Shown: in pieces, positions 42,287 to 54,900 of the stretch
How the letters are laid out: every line of letters begins with the position of its first letter
Numbering within the stretch: the stretch's first letter is position 1
Assembly: GCF_020184175.1 (NCBI RefSeq)
Contig: NC_065532.1
Location: forward strand, 11,966,001 to 12,030,000
Direction: 5' to 3'
DNA length: 64,000 nt
Source of the DNA: Aphis gossypii
Lineage: Eukaryota > Arthropoda > Insecta > Hemiptera > Aphididae
The notes under the pieces: model-generated
Databases searched by the model: none
The model's input: the letters and a program-made list of their open reading frames with translations, nothing else
What the model was told of the DNA's origin: nothing
Position numbers and translations under genes: made by a program

Positions 42287-42340
<54 letters not shown>
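42287..42340. repeat. (AT)n microsatellite
   Basis: An almost pure AT dinucleotide tract of about 45 bp grades into ATAC repeats. It is likely length-polymorphic. Confidence 0.9.
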
Positions 42341-42604
42341 TATCGAAAACTCGTTTTCTATAAAACAATTTTCAAACGAATATTTATGCATCGTATCTGT
42401 GGTGATCTTTGCCCACAAGATAATTATTTTTTAATATTTATTGATAATATTGTACACGTATATACAAGAAATTACTAAATTAAATTGACTATTAACTATA
42501 AAAAAAAAGCGGGTACCTAAGTGGGTACCGCTCTGCTGTGCGTTAGGTGTCGTTTGGATCACTATTATATATTATATATATATAATATATATTAAATTTG
42601 AATC

Positions 42605-43452
42605 CTATGATAATAGGCATCATTGTATACGAAAAACGATTCTGAACTGAGATGATTTGTCAACCTAGGATATAATTTCGAGCGGTTGGTGAAAAAAGTG
42701 GTTTATGTTTTAACGGCCTAAATACAACGAAATTGAAGTTCTTTTATAATTATTGTAAGCTAAACTTATGGAACATCTTGTATTACATTTCCAACTCTTA
42801 GCTACTTATACAAACAATTTTATGAATTACACCAACAAAATAATTTGTAAATACCTATTCATGATTTTGGCGAATCATCGTCAATATTTGAACTTCAAAT
42901 GCTAATAAAAAAAAAAATTGTGCCTGTGTATTCTTAAATTTTTTTAACCACTAAAGAATAACTTATGAGGAACTTTGTATTAAATTTTCAAGTATTTTGA
43001 CTCAGCTAAAAAATTTTTATCGACATTTAAAAAAAAAAAATCTAAAATTTTAGTAGCCTATAAATAGCTCAAAAAAAGTCAAAATATTTTGAAAATTTAA
43101 CTATATATAGATAATTTTAATATAAACATTTTATGAAAATTTCAGTATTTACAGTGATTAGTTTTTGAGTTACAGTCATATAAAAAATCGATTTAATTGA
43201 AAACTGGTTGTACGTAAAAATTACCGTTTTCCATCACTTTTTTTTTTGTTTTTCTCAATTTTTTTGAAAACTGTTGGAAAATGTTTACTTTTGACCTCTA
43301 TAATGTACCAAGAATATTCATTTTTCCATCGGAAACCACCCCCGAAATTTGAAATTGAATCATTATTTCGACTAATTATGCTGTTCGCAGACACAAAAAA
43401 AACACACATTATTGTAAATCAATACATTCATCACTCCCTTCAGAATCTAAAA
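42605..43452 (+). repeat. Dispersed repeat family, copy A (longest copy)
   Basis: It contains ACGAAAAACGATTCTGAACTG near 42.63 kb. Further in are TCAAAATATTTTGAAAATT (about 43.08 kb), TTTTTGAGTTACAG, ATCGATTTAATTG, and the terminal block from TTTTTCTCAATTTTTTTGAA to TTCAGAATCTAAAA (ending 43452). The same blocks, in the same order, occur in copies B (47744-48155) and C (48690-48907) and inverted in D (27526-28060). No transposase is encoded. The first motif resembles a repeat I associate with aphid genomes. A non-autonomous transposon family is likely; the 5' end is not sharply defined. Confidence 0.7.
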
Positions 43453-43783
43453 ATTATAAACTTTGAAGTTTACATTATAAAAAATACCATACAATTAAAT
43501 ATTTTATCATATTCAAAACAATATAGTTTTTATTTTATCATAGAAATTAACTAAAAGTGAGACATTGTACTGAAGGTTACCAGTTAAATTAATTGAATAA
43601 ATTAAAAATTTTATAAAAAGTTGCGCAACAAGTACTTTATGTAACAAAAAATATAACTTTATGTTCAAAAAAAAATATATATAAATACATAATATAATTA
43701 ACTTTCTTTAAAATCATCTATTGATTCATGATTGTATTTTTTTTTATAATTATGATAATAATGCTTACATATCATTATGGAAG

Positions 43784-46700
43784 TCATGCGTTACCATTAT
43801 CATTATTACATTGTTCATTTGATTGTGAAATTTCAGGGTTTTGTGTAGTAGATGGATGTACTTCTATTATTTTAGTTTTTGTACCTAAACAAATTAAAAA
43901 ATATATTATGAATGTGGTGTAATATATGTTTACATTTACTATTACACATATGTATTAACAGATATAAAAATAAATACATTACTTGGAGAAAATATATTGC
44001 TAAGGTGCTTTGCTTTCTTTTTTAATTTTGACATAACTGTTTTATTTTTTTGAACTGAAGTTTTAATAGAATCAACTTCAGAAGAACTATGTGGTTCATT
44101 TTTATTGTCTTCACAAATAGAAACTTCAGAACACATTTGATTTTCAATCTTTTAATAAAAACAAAAAAAAAATAATTACATAAATATTTTAGTAAGTATG
44201 CAATAATAGTTATTATATAATACCTTTTCATGTAAACAAGTATCCTGTTTTACACTTTCATCCATCCTATCCACAAAACTATAATGATCTTCCAACCTTT
44301 TGTTGACTAAATCTTTAATTTCAAATTTTATTAAATCCATTAATGAGGCATTTTTATATAATTCATTTACTCGAGTTTGACCAAGTATCAACACAAATTT
44401 TATACTGTTCCCTAAGTCGGAAGACAACAAAGGTTCTGACAAATTTTCACAAACATTGTTATCATCAATATTCATACGAGCTTCCAGTCTTAATTTCTTT
44501 AATTCATAAAAATCTTTGTCTGAGCTTAAATTATCATTACATTGATAACCATCTATATTAGTTTGATCTATGTCTGAAATATCCATACTACAGATTCTTT
44601 TATATTCATCCACAGGTATTATATCAATTCTACGAAGTGGTTGTTTTGGAGAACATACAGGTGTTGATTTTTCAATTAAAATATTTGTCTGTATACATTT
44701 TGAGGATTTTTCAGATTTATAAAAATCACACTGTTGATATTTATGATCTAAAACTGAAACATAATTTAAGATTTTGGATGTTATAGTTAGATAATACTAT
44801 ATCATAATCATTATAGCTAATAAACGTATCAGATTTTCTTCACGGTAGTTAAGCCATTATAGAAGAAGTTCAGAAGTTCTACCTCCACATCACCAAAATA
44901 TTTAAAATTGATTAGTATTGAATTATATTCTTAAAATAATAAAATACGTTGAAATTATAAAATCAATATATAAATATATATTTATATAAAATCAAAATAT
45001 GAAATATTTGGAATTTAGATTTAGCCGTTACTTGTTAGTATAATATGTTGAAATAAGATGCATTTATAAAATAATCAATTAAATAATAACATTTATTTTT
45101 TTAAATTACAATAATTGTGTCATCTATAACCACAGCCAGAAGACTGTTATCCAATAAATTGTATAGAATGGTACAACGATAATTTATAAACCTATAGTTT
45201 AATTTTATACTCATTATCCATAACTAAAAATAAGTATCAACATATAGAAGTAAAGTAACCTATTTATTTAGGTTCATTTTCATACCATAGAATAATGTAA
45301 AATTATGCTACAGTAACTCAATGTATGCTATACTAAGATATAGTTTAAATTGAAAGAAGCAAAACTTTAATGATAAAACAAATTTCACCACTGTTTATAA
45401 ACGTTAAAAAAATTGTATAGTTACTAGTTTTAGATTTAGCAGAACTTTGAATTTTTTCATATTCATTTTTAAGAGTATTATAATTTTCTTTTAAGGTTTC
45501 ATATTTTTGTTTCCAATACGTTTCTTGTATCTGCATAGGGTTATCGCCTGGTTGAAGTATTAACTAAAAATTAAATTCAAATTTAATGTTATTAACTCGA
45601 ATACTAAAAATCTATAAACATCATAAATAACTTACATGGTATGATAATTTATTTTTATGAACAGAATTACAGTTATTTAGGTCATGTTTATCAATGTGCA
45701 TTTGAGTATTCTAAAATCATAAAATATATTACTTCAATTTTAACCCGTCATAAGTATCGCTATTTTTTGTAATACAATTGATATTGTGTTACCGTTATGT
45801 TAAACTTATCATTTTGTTGGTCCTATAAATTATTTAATGAACTTAAAATAGTGAAACAAAGATAAAAATTTTAATCTAGTTATATTTTAAAATTATTTGA
45901 TTATTACAATAAATTTTTATTAAAATTGTATGTATAAAAAATTAAAAATAAATACAAAAATATATTTAATACAAAAATTAAACAAATCACTGTCCCATAA
46001 AAAAACTTTTTTGTGTTATTGGATGTCGGACAAGTAATAAATGGAGAATTTTATTTCTTCCAACTGAACGGTACTGCAAAAATTGACTGGTTATAATATT
46101 TACAAATAGATTTGTTCATATTAGTTTTGTTGTTATCTTAGTATAATATTATTAGAATAAGAGATATATGTATAGTGTTTAATTATTTTTATTTGGACAA
46201 GTGTTACCTAATATACGATTAATGTAAGCAAAACACTTATACCGATACCGATGAAGGGTTAAATAAACACATAAAAAAATCGGTACAATCTTAAAATATA
46301 CTTTACTTTTAATTTACTCTCAAGAGTTAATGTAATATCTTTCAATTGAGTTTGAAGTTGAAGAATTTCCGATTTTAAACTATCAACATATTCATTGTCT
46401 GGTGATTTTGTAAAAGTGCATGAGTGAAGTTTATGCCGAAGAAAACAATGATACTTCAAATATGAAATATCCAAGAATATTTCTCCACAGAACTCACAAA
46501 GTACCATTGAATCTACCTAAATACATAAATATTTATTTAGTATTTATTTTTTAATAATTTAATTAAAAGTTATTAATTTCAATCTTTTTAAAATTAAAAC
46601 GGTATACTACCTATACATACATTTTTATTGAACTTAAAAGTCGAATGGTTTTTGTAATGTAACAAAAAGTCTATTATCAATTGTGAAAGACGAAAAATTT

Positions 46701-46998
46701 TTTTAGACACACTCATTTTTTCAATATTGTAACTAAGAACACTGGCTACAAGCTTTGACAAACTCTTTACATCAGTGTTATCAACTATATCATTAATAAC
46801 AAATTCTTCTACACAGGTAAATTCACAGAAAAAAACAATGTCATAATATTATATAATATATACCTATATTGTATGTATTGTATGAAAATTACCTAAATAT
46901 TCCTCATCAATCGATCCATTATATTGATTGAATCGAAACCCAGTATTAGATGCTATACGTTCAAAATCTGAAGTTACTAGTTGCAGAAAATCATCCAT
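43784..46998 (-). CDS. DZIP1: DZIP1/Iguana-like zinc-finger coiled-coil protein, complete
   Basis: Exons in transcript order: 46998-46893, 46808-46621, 46516-46307, 45710-45636, 45563-45425, 44753-44224, 44148-43983, 43884-43784. All are GT-AG and in frame, giving 504 residues ending in TGA. The start MDDFLQLVTSDFERI is followed by the DZIP1 N-terminal signature KKIFRLSQLIIDFLLHYKN (71-89). A single C2H2 finger follows, with ligands C105, C108, H121 and H126 (CEFCGEIF...YHCFLRH). After it come coiled-coil segments at about 138-168 and 204-232, and a Ser/Lys/Asp-rich tail. Family members sit at the ciliary transition zone or basal body and support ciliogenesis and Hedgehog signalling; insects need this in sensory neurons and sperm. 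It is much shorter than vertebrate DZIP1 (about 770-870 residues), mainly by loss of linker and coiled coil. An optional 30-nt in-frame exon may lie at 45822-45793. Confidence 0.8.
45793..45822 (-). CDS. Possible 30-nt in-frame cassette microexon of the DZIP1-like gene
   Basis: On the minus strand an acceptor AATTTATAG precedes GACCAACAAAATGATAAG..., and a donor ACG|GTAACA follows thirty bases later. It encodes DQQNDKFNIT. Entry and exit are both phase 0, exactly matching the junction between the exon ending at 46307 and the one starting at 45710. It could therefore be included or skipped without a frameshift. Confidence 0.35.
46012..46086 (+). pseudogene. Possible THAP-domain relic inside a DZIP1 intron
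   Basis: On the strand opposite to DZIP1, a short frame reads CVIGCRTSNKWRILFLPTE and stops at TGA (46084). The C-x4-C start followed by a hydrophobic F-L-P stretch resembles the first third of a THAP zinc-binding domain (C-x2-4-C ... F-x-F-P). No start codon, no continuation and no downstream Cx2H are visible. It would be a decayed fragment of a P-element-like transposase or a THAP gene. The match is short and may be chance. Confidence 0.25.
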
Positions 46999-47177
46999 AG
47001 TTAAGTTACCGATAAAATGTTGTACTTATAAGGTAGAATATCGCTACCTATTAAAAAACATCAAAATTTACACGATTGGTTTGTTTTATATGACAACACG
47101 TAAAACAAGCAATCGTGAAATCGAATTACTTAGTTACAGAGATTTAAGTCAACAACGGTCCGTATAATTGTGTAATT

Positions 47178-47355
47178 CAGAGGTTCCCGAACTGTGGGTC
47201 GCGCTATATTTTTATATTAAAAATAAATATATATATATTTTTTGTAAACAACTGATTCACTAAAAAAAATAGGTCATTCAATAAAATATTGTGGGTCACC
47301 AAATTTTAAAAATTTCCCAAAATAGATCGTACAATAAAAAGTTTGGGAACTTCTG
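47178..47355. mobile_element. 178-bp hAT-type MITE with perfect 8-bp target-site duplication
   Basis: The termini are CAGAGGTTCCCGAACTGT on the left and, read inward from the right, CAGAAGTTCCCAAACTTT. These are imperfect inverted repeats of the CAG-GGTTCCCAA type seen in hAT elements. The element is flanked on both sides by GTGTAATT (47170-47177 and 47356-47363), an exact 8-bp target-site duplication, the hAT hallmark. The interior (GGGTCGCGC, GTGGGTCACC, AT-rich centre) codes for nothing. It sits 180 bp upstream of the DZIP1-like start codon. Confidence 0.9.
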
Positions 47356-47743
47356 GTGTAATTATAATTAAAAAAAAGGACAAATTGAATTCTGTGAAAT
47401 AACTCATCGTGTTTTGATTTCTAATCTCAGCTTGCAGCTAATAGAAAATCATTTTTTTAAAGAGTAACATAGTATATTTTCCGACATAATGAATCGACCA
47501 TAGATCATGATATAATTAACGGTTCAACAATACTTTATTGTGTTTGATAAGAACATTTTAAATTAAACAATCGTTGTTATCACTTATTCACTTTCACTCA
47601 ACGAATAGCAAACGGATGATAACGTTAAAAATTAAAAAAAAAAATGATTAAAAATTTGAAATGAGAATAAATACGGTGTCCAAATGTTTGGTATGACTGA
47701 TGCCAAATGATGAAATGTCTTCAATACACATGCTGTCATACGG

Positions 47744-48155
47744 TCAAAAAAAAAATTTCAGTTGTCTATAAATAGCCCAAAAGCAGTCAAAATATTTTGA
47801 AATTTTAGCCATGTATTAATAATGATAATATAAATATGTGGTGAAATTTTCAAGTATTTACAGTAAGTAGTTTTTGAGTTAGAACCATATAAAAAATCGA
47901 TTTGGTCGTAAACTGGTTTTGCTTGTTTTTTTGTTTTTCTCGATTTTTTTGAAAACTGTTGAAAAATGTTTACTTTTGACCTCTATAATACACCAAGGAT
48001 ATTCACTTTGCCATCGGAAACTACTCTTGAAGTTTGAAATTGAAGTATTAATTTGACTTGTTATGCTGTACTCAGACAAAAAAAAAAAAAAAACAAAAAA
48101 AAAAACACACATCATTGTAAAATCAATACATTCATCACTCCATTCAGAATCTAAA
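47744..48155 (+). repeat. Dispersed repeat family, copy B (5'-truncated)
   Basis: It shares ordered blocks with copy A: TATAAATAGCCCAAAAGCAGTC, CAAAATATTTTGAAATTTTAG, TATTTACAGTAAGTAGTTTT, AAAAAATCGATTTGG, and the terminal block ending CATTCAGAATCTAAAA at 48155. It lacks the first third of copy A. The inverse strand stays open over the terminal block in copies A, B and C, but this looks like shared ancestry rather than selection. Confidence 0.8.
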
Positions 48156-48689
48156 ATACGAACATATTTCTAAGTTATATAGTTACATACTATAGAACTG
48201 TTTTAAGTAAAAATCCGGTGATTGTATCACTCCCTGTATAATCATTATTTAAAATAACATCAAATATGGTGTGACAAATTCTGTTTTTTAAAGCCTGAGC
48301 CTTAACTAAGCAAATCAGTGACTGGGTCCAGACTCCAGGGTGGTCAGACGTGTAAAATTCATACTAGCAAACAACATGCGTCACTAGCCCACAAAATACC
48401 TAGTACCTAGAATTAAGTAAGTATACTCGTATACTATAATATTATACAGACAAATTGTAATAAGTATGTTGAATTTCAAAATATATCTAATATCATTAGT
48501 CATAAACATTAACCATTATAATGCTATCAGATGAGCTGATAATAAAAATTATAAATTTATAAATTATAACTGTTATCCTTAGTAAATTTCTTTTTCATTT
48601 TATACTTAAACTCTTTACTACTGGGGCATGGCATGGCACAATGGACACACCAATTATCTGACACTGGTGATTTTTCACAAATTCCAGTT

Positions 48690-48907
48690 TTTCTGTCACT
48701 TTTTTTTGTTTTTCTTGATTTTTTTGAAAAATGTTTACTTTTGACCTTTATATTGCACCAAAGATATTCACTTTGCCATAGAAAACCACTCCAAAAGTTT
48801 AAAATTGAAGCATTATTTCGACTAGTTTTGCTGTACACAGACACAAAAAAAGACACACACACATCATTCTAGAATCAATACATTCATCACTCCGTTCAGA
48901 ATCTAAA
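48690..48907 (+). repeat. Dispersed repeat family, copy C (terminal block only)
   Basis: It starts in the T-rich block (CTGTCACTTTTTTTTG) and ends CGTTCAGAATCTAAAA. Its order matches copies A and B, including TTTACTTTTGACCTTTATA and TTCACTTTGCCATAGAAAAC. It is heavily 5'-truncated and lies only about 0.5 kb from copy B in the same orientation. Confidence 0.8.
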
Positions 48908-48909
48908 AC

Positions 48910-51900
48910 TATGTAAAAACGGTTTTAGTTAAAAGGTAAAAACTTATTTCGAATTTAACTATTTAAATTTTGATTGTGGTGATATCATTATACATAATAC
49001 CATGTTACTAAAAAAAAAAATACCTTTGTATATGTTTATTTGGTTCACTGACATATGTCGCTACCGATACATCATATAATTATATTGTTTATAACATAGC
49101 ATGTATTATTGCGTCAAAAACTGTATGTACATATTTTTAATTATTCGATAAACTCAATTAAAACATAAATGCAAAAAACAGTATCATATACTTTTAGTTT
49201 TTACTTAGAAATTCATCTCAAACGTTTTTTTACATTTCAAATATTTATTTTAAAAGTTTTTAAAATAGAAATTTGGTCGTATAAATTCTTTGGTTTTTTT
49301 TAGTTGTTTTATTTTATGAATTTTTTTAATTGTTATTTTTGTTCTAGACAAAACTTAATAATTATTGTAAAATTATAAATCTGTATAAAACTTATCAGTT
49401 TGTTGATAATTAAAACAGTACGAGTTTCTATATGAAATTGTAAGATAAATCTTTGTACGAGTATTAATTTGAGAATATTTTCACATTTTTAATAAATTTC
49501 AGCTAAATGTAACATTATTGATAAATTATACTTTTTACTCTGGTTAATATATGAATTCGTTATTAGTTAGGTACTGCTGTTAATAAAATTGTGTAAACAC
49601 ATACGTTTTTTTATGTATTTTAAAAATGAATGTGGAATAAAGTTTTAGAGAAAGTCATTTATCTACATTTTATGTCATAACTTAAAAAGCGTTTGAGCTG
49701 CGTGACACTATTTTATTTTTACGGTTAAGGAACATACAGTATTATTCCACAAAATAGATGATCATTTTTAACACTTTTTTATACTTGTCACAAATACATG
49801 TGTTGTACAATTTCTTTCATCCATTATTGAAATAATGCATAATAAAGAAATTGAAACTGGATAAATCCATACAATTCAAGCTTTTAAAACTTTTCCAGTC
49901 CCCGTGTATTTCCATTCTTCTAAACGTCTATTGTGCTTCAAAAGCGCCTTAATGAAAAAACTTTAAAAGTCGACAAACATTTAAATCATTGCTGAACGAT
50001 TGAAACTGCAATAATGAGTGAACAGTTGGAAAAAAACCACGAAATAAAGTGAAAAAAATCAAATGTATAAAAATAATCCTTTCAGGTTTTTTTTTTAATA
50101 ATCAATAACTTCTATCAAGGAGTAGTAGATTGACTAAATAATAACTTTTTATTATCGGATTATTTCATTATAACAGTATCAGAAAAATTATTTTTATTAC
50201 CAAAGTAGTATTAATTTCTTTACAAAGATTAATATTTTTATTTTCAATTGTCAATATTGACTTAAAACTTCAACATTTTTAATCAATCAAAACTTCTCTG
50301 TGCATAACAAACTTGTCCATAATTCAAATGTTAATTAAGAATTATTTTATAAATATACATAATTTCAGAATATTCATTAAACTAAAAATCTAATTAATTA
50401 AGTAATTATAATTAGTAATCTATAACATATATTTTGAGACGTCCGATTTTTGGCCGTTTCGCATCAAAATAATGGCAATATTTATACATATAATTATATA
50501 CATTAATTGACATAATATTTTTCAAAATATTTTGTTCAACTCGATATTGTAAATCATTTATAAGTCATTATATTATTTTATAAAACTAACGCTAATAGTA
50601 TACTATTTTAATTCTAAATTAATGTAATAGGCATGACAAACGACGCTATAATCTTTCATTTATTTTCTAACTATTTAATTATTATAAAATAATCCTAATA
50701 GTTAATATCATATAAAATTGTTCAATATTCAATCTCTCTATTCTTATAACATCACTTACTATTATCATTCGAAAACATCAAATATCAAACACATAAATTA
50801 TTAATTTTATTGAATATGAGCTCAATTCGTAGTAGATGATTTATGTATTGACACAATTTTGAAATGCTTATTTACGATTTTCGTATTTTATATGATCAAA
50901 AAAACAATATCATAATTGCCCGTTGGGACTATCTAAATTATTTTGAGTAACTATTTTAATAGATAACATTTGATTAGTTATATTACGTAGATAATGAGCC
51001 AATAGGTTTTTACGTATATTTATTGGATTTATATATAGCTCAACAAAATATTTGTCATAGTCATATTGACAAATGATTCTCGACCACATTGCCCACCGTA
51101 TAGCTCACTTGAATCGTATAGAATAGTTTTTTTTTTTTTTTTTATTTAAACTTTGTAAATACAATTAGTTTCAATAGAATAGTTAAACAGATATTATTTC
51201 CATAATCGCCAACGTTCAAGAAAAACATCATTTCTAGGTAATTGTCACACCCTTACAAAGGTGGTGAAAACACATTTTTTTTCCTATTCAAACCAATAAA
51301 TCATTTTCAGGGTATTGTTTTATTTTTTTTGTTACGTGAGATTTAAAGCACAACGTACATCCGGATTTGTATTTTAAAAAAAAAGAAACAAATGTCAGTC
51401 ACCACAAGTTTTTAATAAAAATAATGATGTATTGGTTTGTTTCAACCCTCACAACTGTCTACAAATTATTTTAATATGCACCAATGTCAACAACTAAAGG
51501 AAATTCAAACGTTTTCAAAAAAAATTGGTACAGTAATTTTGACATTCTTTAGCTTTTTTTATCGGTTTGAAAATACTGATTGCTAAAAATCACCTTCCTT
51601 CATATTGTATTTGTTAAAGTTTACGTTTAAGCACTTCTCTCCAAACCGACATCATTTCATTCGTGATGTAATTTATTAAAGTTTTATACTTAAATGCATA
51701 TTTTTTATTAAACAAAAATCAGTAAAAAAATGATTTTATGGTTATTTTTAAGTGTATTGGATGTATATAAACCTTTCTAAAGGATAAATGGTGAATACGG
51801 TAAATTTCTTCAGTGACTCAATATTAGGAGTAAAATTTTTCCTTATAATAATACAGATGTAATACTCAAATATCATATTATACATACAACTTGTACATAA

Positions 51901-54900
51901 TAATCTTAAGTTGATAATGCATTTGAAAAAAAGTGAAATTATACATAATGATTTTTGTGAAATAATGAAGACAATTATATATAAATACGTATAGTAAGTT
52001 TATGTGCAGATTATAAATCTTAAAAATAAAAAATGTCCTAAGTATTATATTTCTTTATCTCTAGTATGCTAAAAGACATATAATAAATTATATGTAATAG
52101 CATACATAAGATTAGCTATGTATTTTATGTTTGAAAACAAACAAAAAAAAAACATTCTCTTTTATAACATGTAAAATTATTTTTTCCTTTTTTTCAATCA
52201 TAACCCAACGTTTTTTAATATTGCGTACAACTTTTTTTTATTATTCAATAATTAAAAAACGTTTTAAATTATGTATTTGAATATGTATGTAATATGTTTA
52301 TTATGTATATTATATATATATATAATTTTTCAGTATAAGTATTTACAGTAAAATCAATGCTATGATTAATTACAATTTTTTATTTTTATTTTACTTAAAG
52401 AAACAAAGAATGGGAATAAAACCGTTGGATTTTAGTAAAAATATGATACCGTTTTTTTACTGGATTGAAAGGATACTGATGAAAAACAAATATTCCAAAA
52501 TAAAATTAATCATGTGTTAATAATTATGATATAACTTATGTTTTGGTTTATCGCAAAATGTTTTTTTCTCTATAGTAGTCTTTACTGAAACTATAATTGT
52601 ATCCAGCGGCTTATCGGAACACACGTCAGTGTCAAAAAATGTCAAATTTATTTGTTTTATAATTTACACTTTGCCTGGTTAATATTAAAATGTCGATAAA
52701 GTGTCTTTTTGGATTAGCTGTCTACACATTGACATGTTTAATACATTATCCAAACGGTAAAAAATTCGTTCTGATTTTCTATGTTAGTCGTATTTCTGAC
52801 ACGCTTAATTATTGTTAGTTGATGTTTTTAAAGGTTTATTCGTCCCACGGGATAAAGAAAAAGAAGTTGTCTCTAGACGATAAGGGCAGATGTTTCTCAG
52901 TGTAAATAAATAAATCTTTTCAGGACTGAAAAACCGTATCCAGCAATCTTGAATAACGTTTTTGCCCTTACGTTTCAATAATTTGTTTTCTACATTCATT
53001 CACCATTATATTGTAATATTATAATCAAAAAAACTAAATTGGATTTATTGAAAATACCTGAAACAAGTTATTTCTAAAATCATCTTACCAAAATTGTATG
53101 ATACAAACTAAAATGTAGGTAATTTAATAATTATCGAATACAAAAACATGTTTTTAAAATTTCAACAATATAATTATAATTCATAGGATAAATTATAAAG
53201 TAAAAATATTAGATTTATGTTATTCATATGTCTACGGTAAAATTAAGGTAGGTACTTGCAACATTTTAATATCCAATGAACAACACATTCATTTTTTATG
53301 TTTAAATACAAAACCCAGACAATACTCATATTTAATGAACTATAGATATTTTTTATTTATTTAATTGAACCATGCATTTATTTTATTTAAACGTCCATCA
53401 TGAAACACCTTTTTAAGTGATATAATTAAAATATTTTTGAAATTCATAAAAATGTAGAGAAGCGTGATTTATCAACGGTGTATAACTAAAAGTGTAAGAG
53501 TTATTTTAAGAATCAACCCCAAAACATTAAGGTAGAAATAAAAATAATCTTTAGCTGTATTTCAATTATAATATAATTGCCTATGTACGTATAATAATAA
53601 ACATAAATTTTCATTTTTTTCTGTTTTTATAAACTATACTACTCGTACCTAATAAGGTTTATTTTTAATATATTACTGAATAGTTAGAAAATTACAAAAA
53701 AAAAAACGTTTTTATTTTTATGCAGTGAAAACTGTTAGAAATGTTTTATTTTCACTATAAAAAGTTATTACTTGCTTCGTACATTCACGTAAGGCTTAAA
53801 TTAGACGAAATTTGATTGAAACCACAAGGACAACCTTGAAACCTTAATTTTATTTACGTTTTGCTTCTTTGTTAAATAATAATAATCAAAACATTTTAAC
53901 CTTAATTTGCAGAAACGTATTTTATGATACTGACCTAAAATAATGCAATAAACAGTAGCGGTTGTGTTTACAGTTTTTATGTTTTTGATTAATTTAAAAT
54001 TAATTTTGTTAGTAATGAAAGGAAAAATTTGCTACACATAAAGTGGTTAAAGATAATTTTAAAAAATCAATGATTAATCACGGCGTTGATGATTATAGTA
54101 AGGAGAAGCACCCAAGGCGATTTGGGCGATTCCGATGGTTCAATCTCGTTTCGTTTATACATTTTTTTTTTTTTTTTAGTTTCTTCTTATGTATTTTTTA
54201 AGCTTTCACGCATGAATATTACATACCGGATTACTGATTCCAATATATTCAGATGAAAACAATTTTTCTAAGGCATGCAGAAACTTTAATTTTAGGATAT
54301 GTTTTATCTATCAAATCAATAAGTTGAATTATTTGGATTTATTTTCCGGAAGAATAAATTCTTATTTTACCATACATAAAAATGGCATAGGAAAATTAAT
54401 TATAATGTATAGATGGTTTGGTTTCTTGTTAAATATGTTTAACATTGGCATACAAAACAGTTATAATTCATTAAGTTGTAACTTTAAAAAAACCCCATAC
54501 ACTTTGTTTTCAACTGTTTTTACTTTTATTTTACAGCCTAAGCAATTAGTTGTACCTATCTATAAATACATTTTATTTTTTAACATAGTAGTACAAACAC
54601 AGTGTGTTTAATGGCTAGATTAATTTAGCACATACATTTTAATGTCACTTATGTGTAAAATTATGCACTCCAATATAACATAATAATATTATGTAAATCA
54701 TTACTGCAACTCAATAGGCAATATTTATATTTGATTTATTACAATTTCAGTGAACTATCTAATTTTACATAAATCCACACTGTATTTAAATTCCGTTAAT
54801 ATTTACTAATTTATTATTCGCCGAAAATGTTTAAAATGTCTCGAATTTCTAAGTGTATAATATATTAAGTTATTATTATTTGGTTAATTTAATAGACGTA

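Noticed and set aside
44343..44561. Plus-strand frame opposite the DZIP1-like exon 44753-44224
   Set aside because: It is the antisense shadow of a well-supported exon.
46928..47167. Plus-strand frame of 79 codons
   Set aside because: It overlaps the antisense of the first DZIP1-like exon and its promoter, and has no homology.
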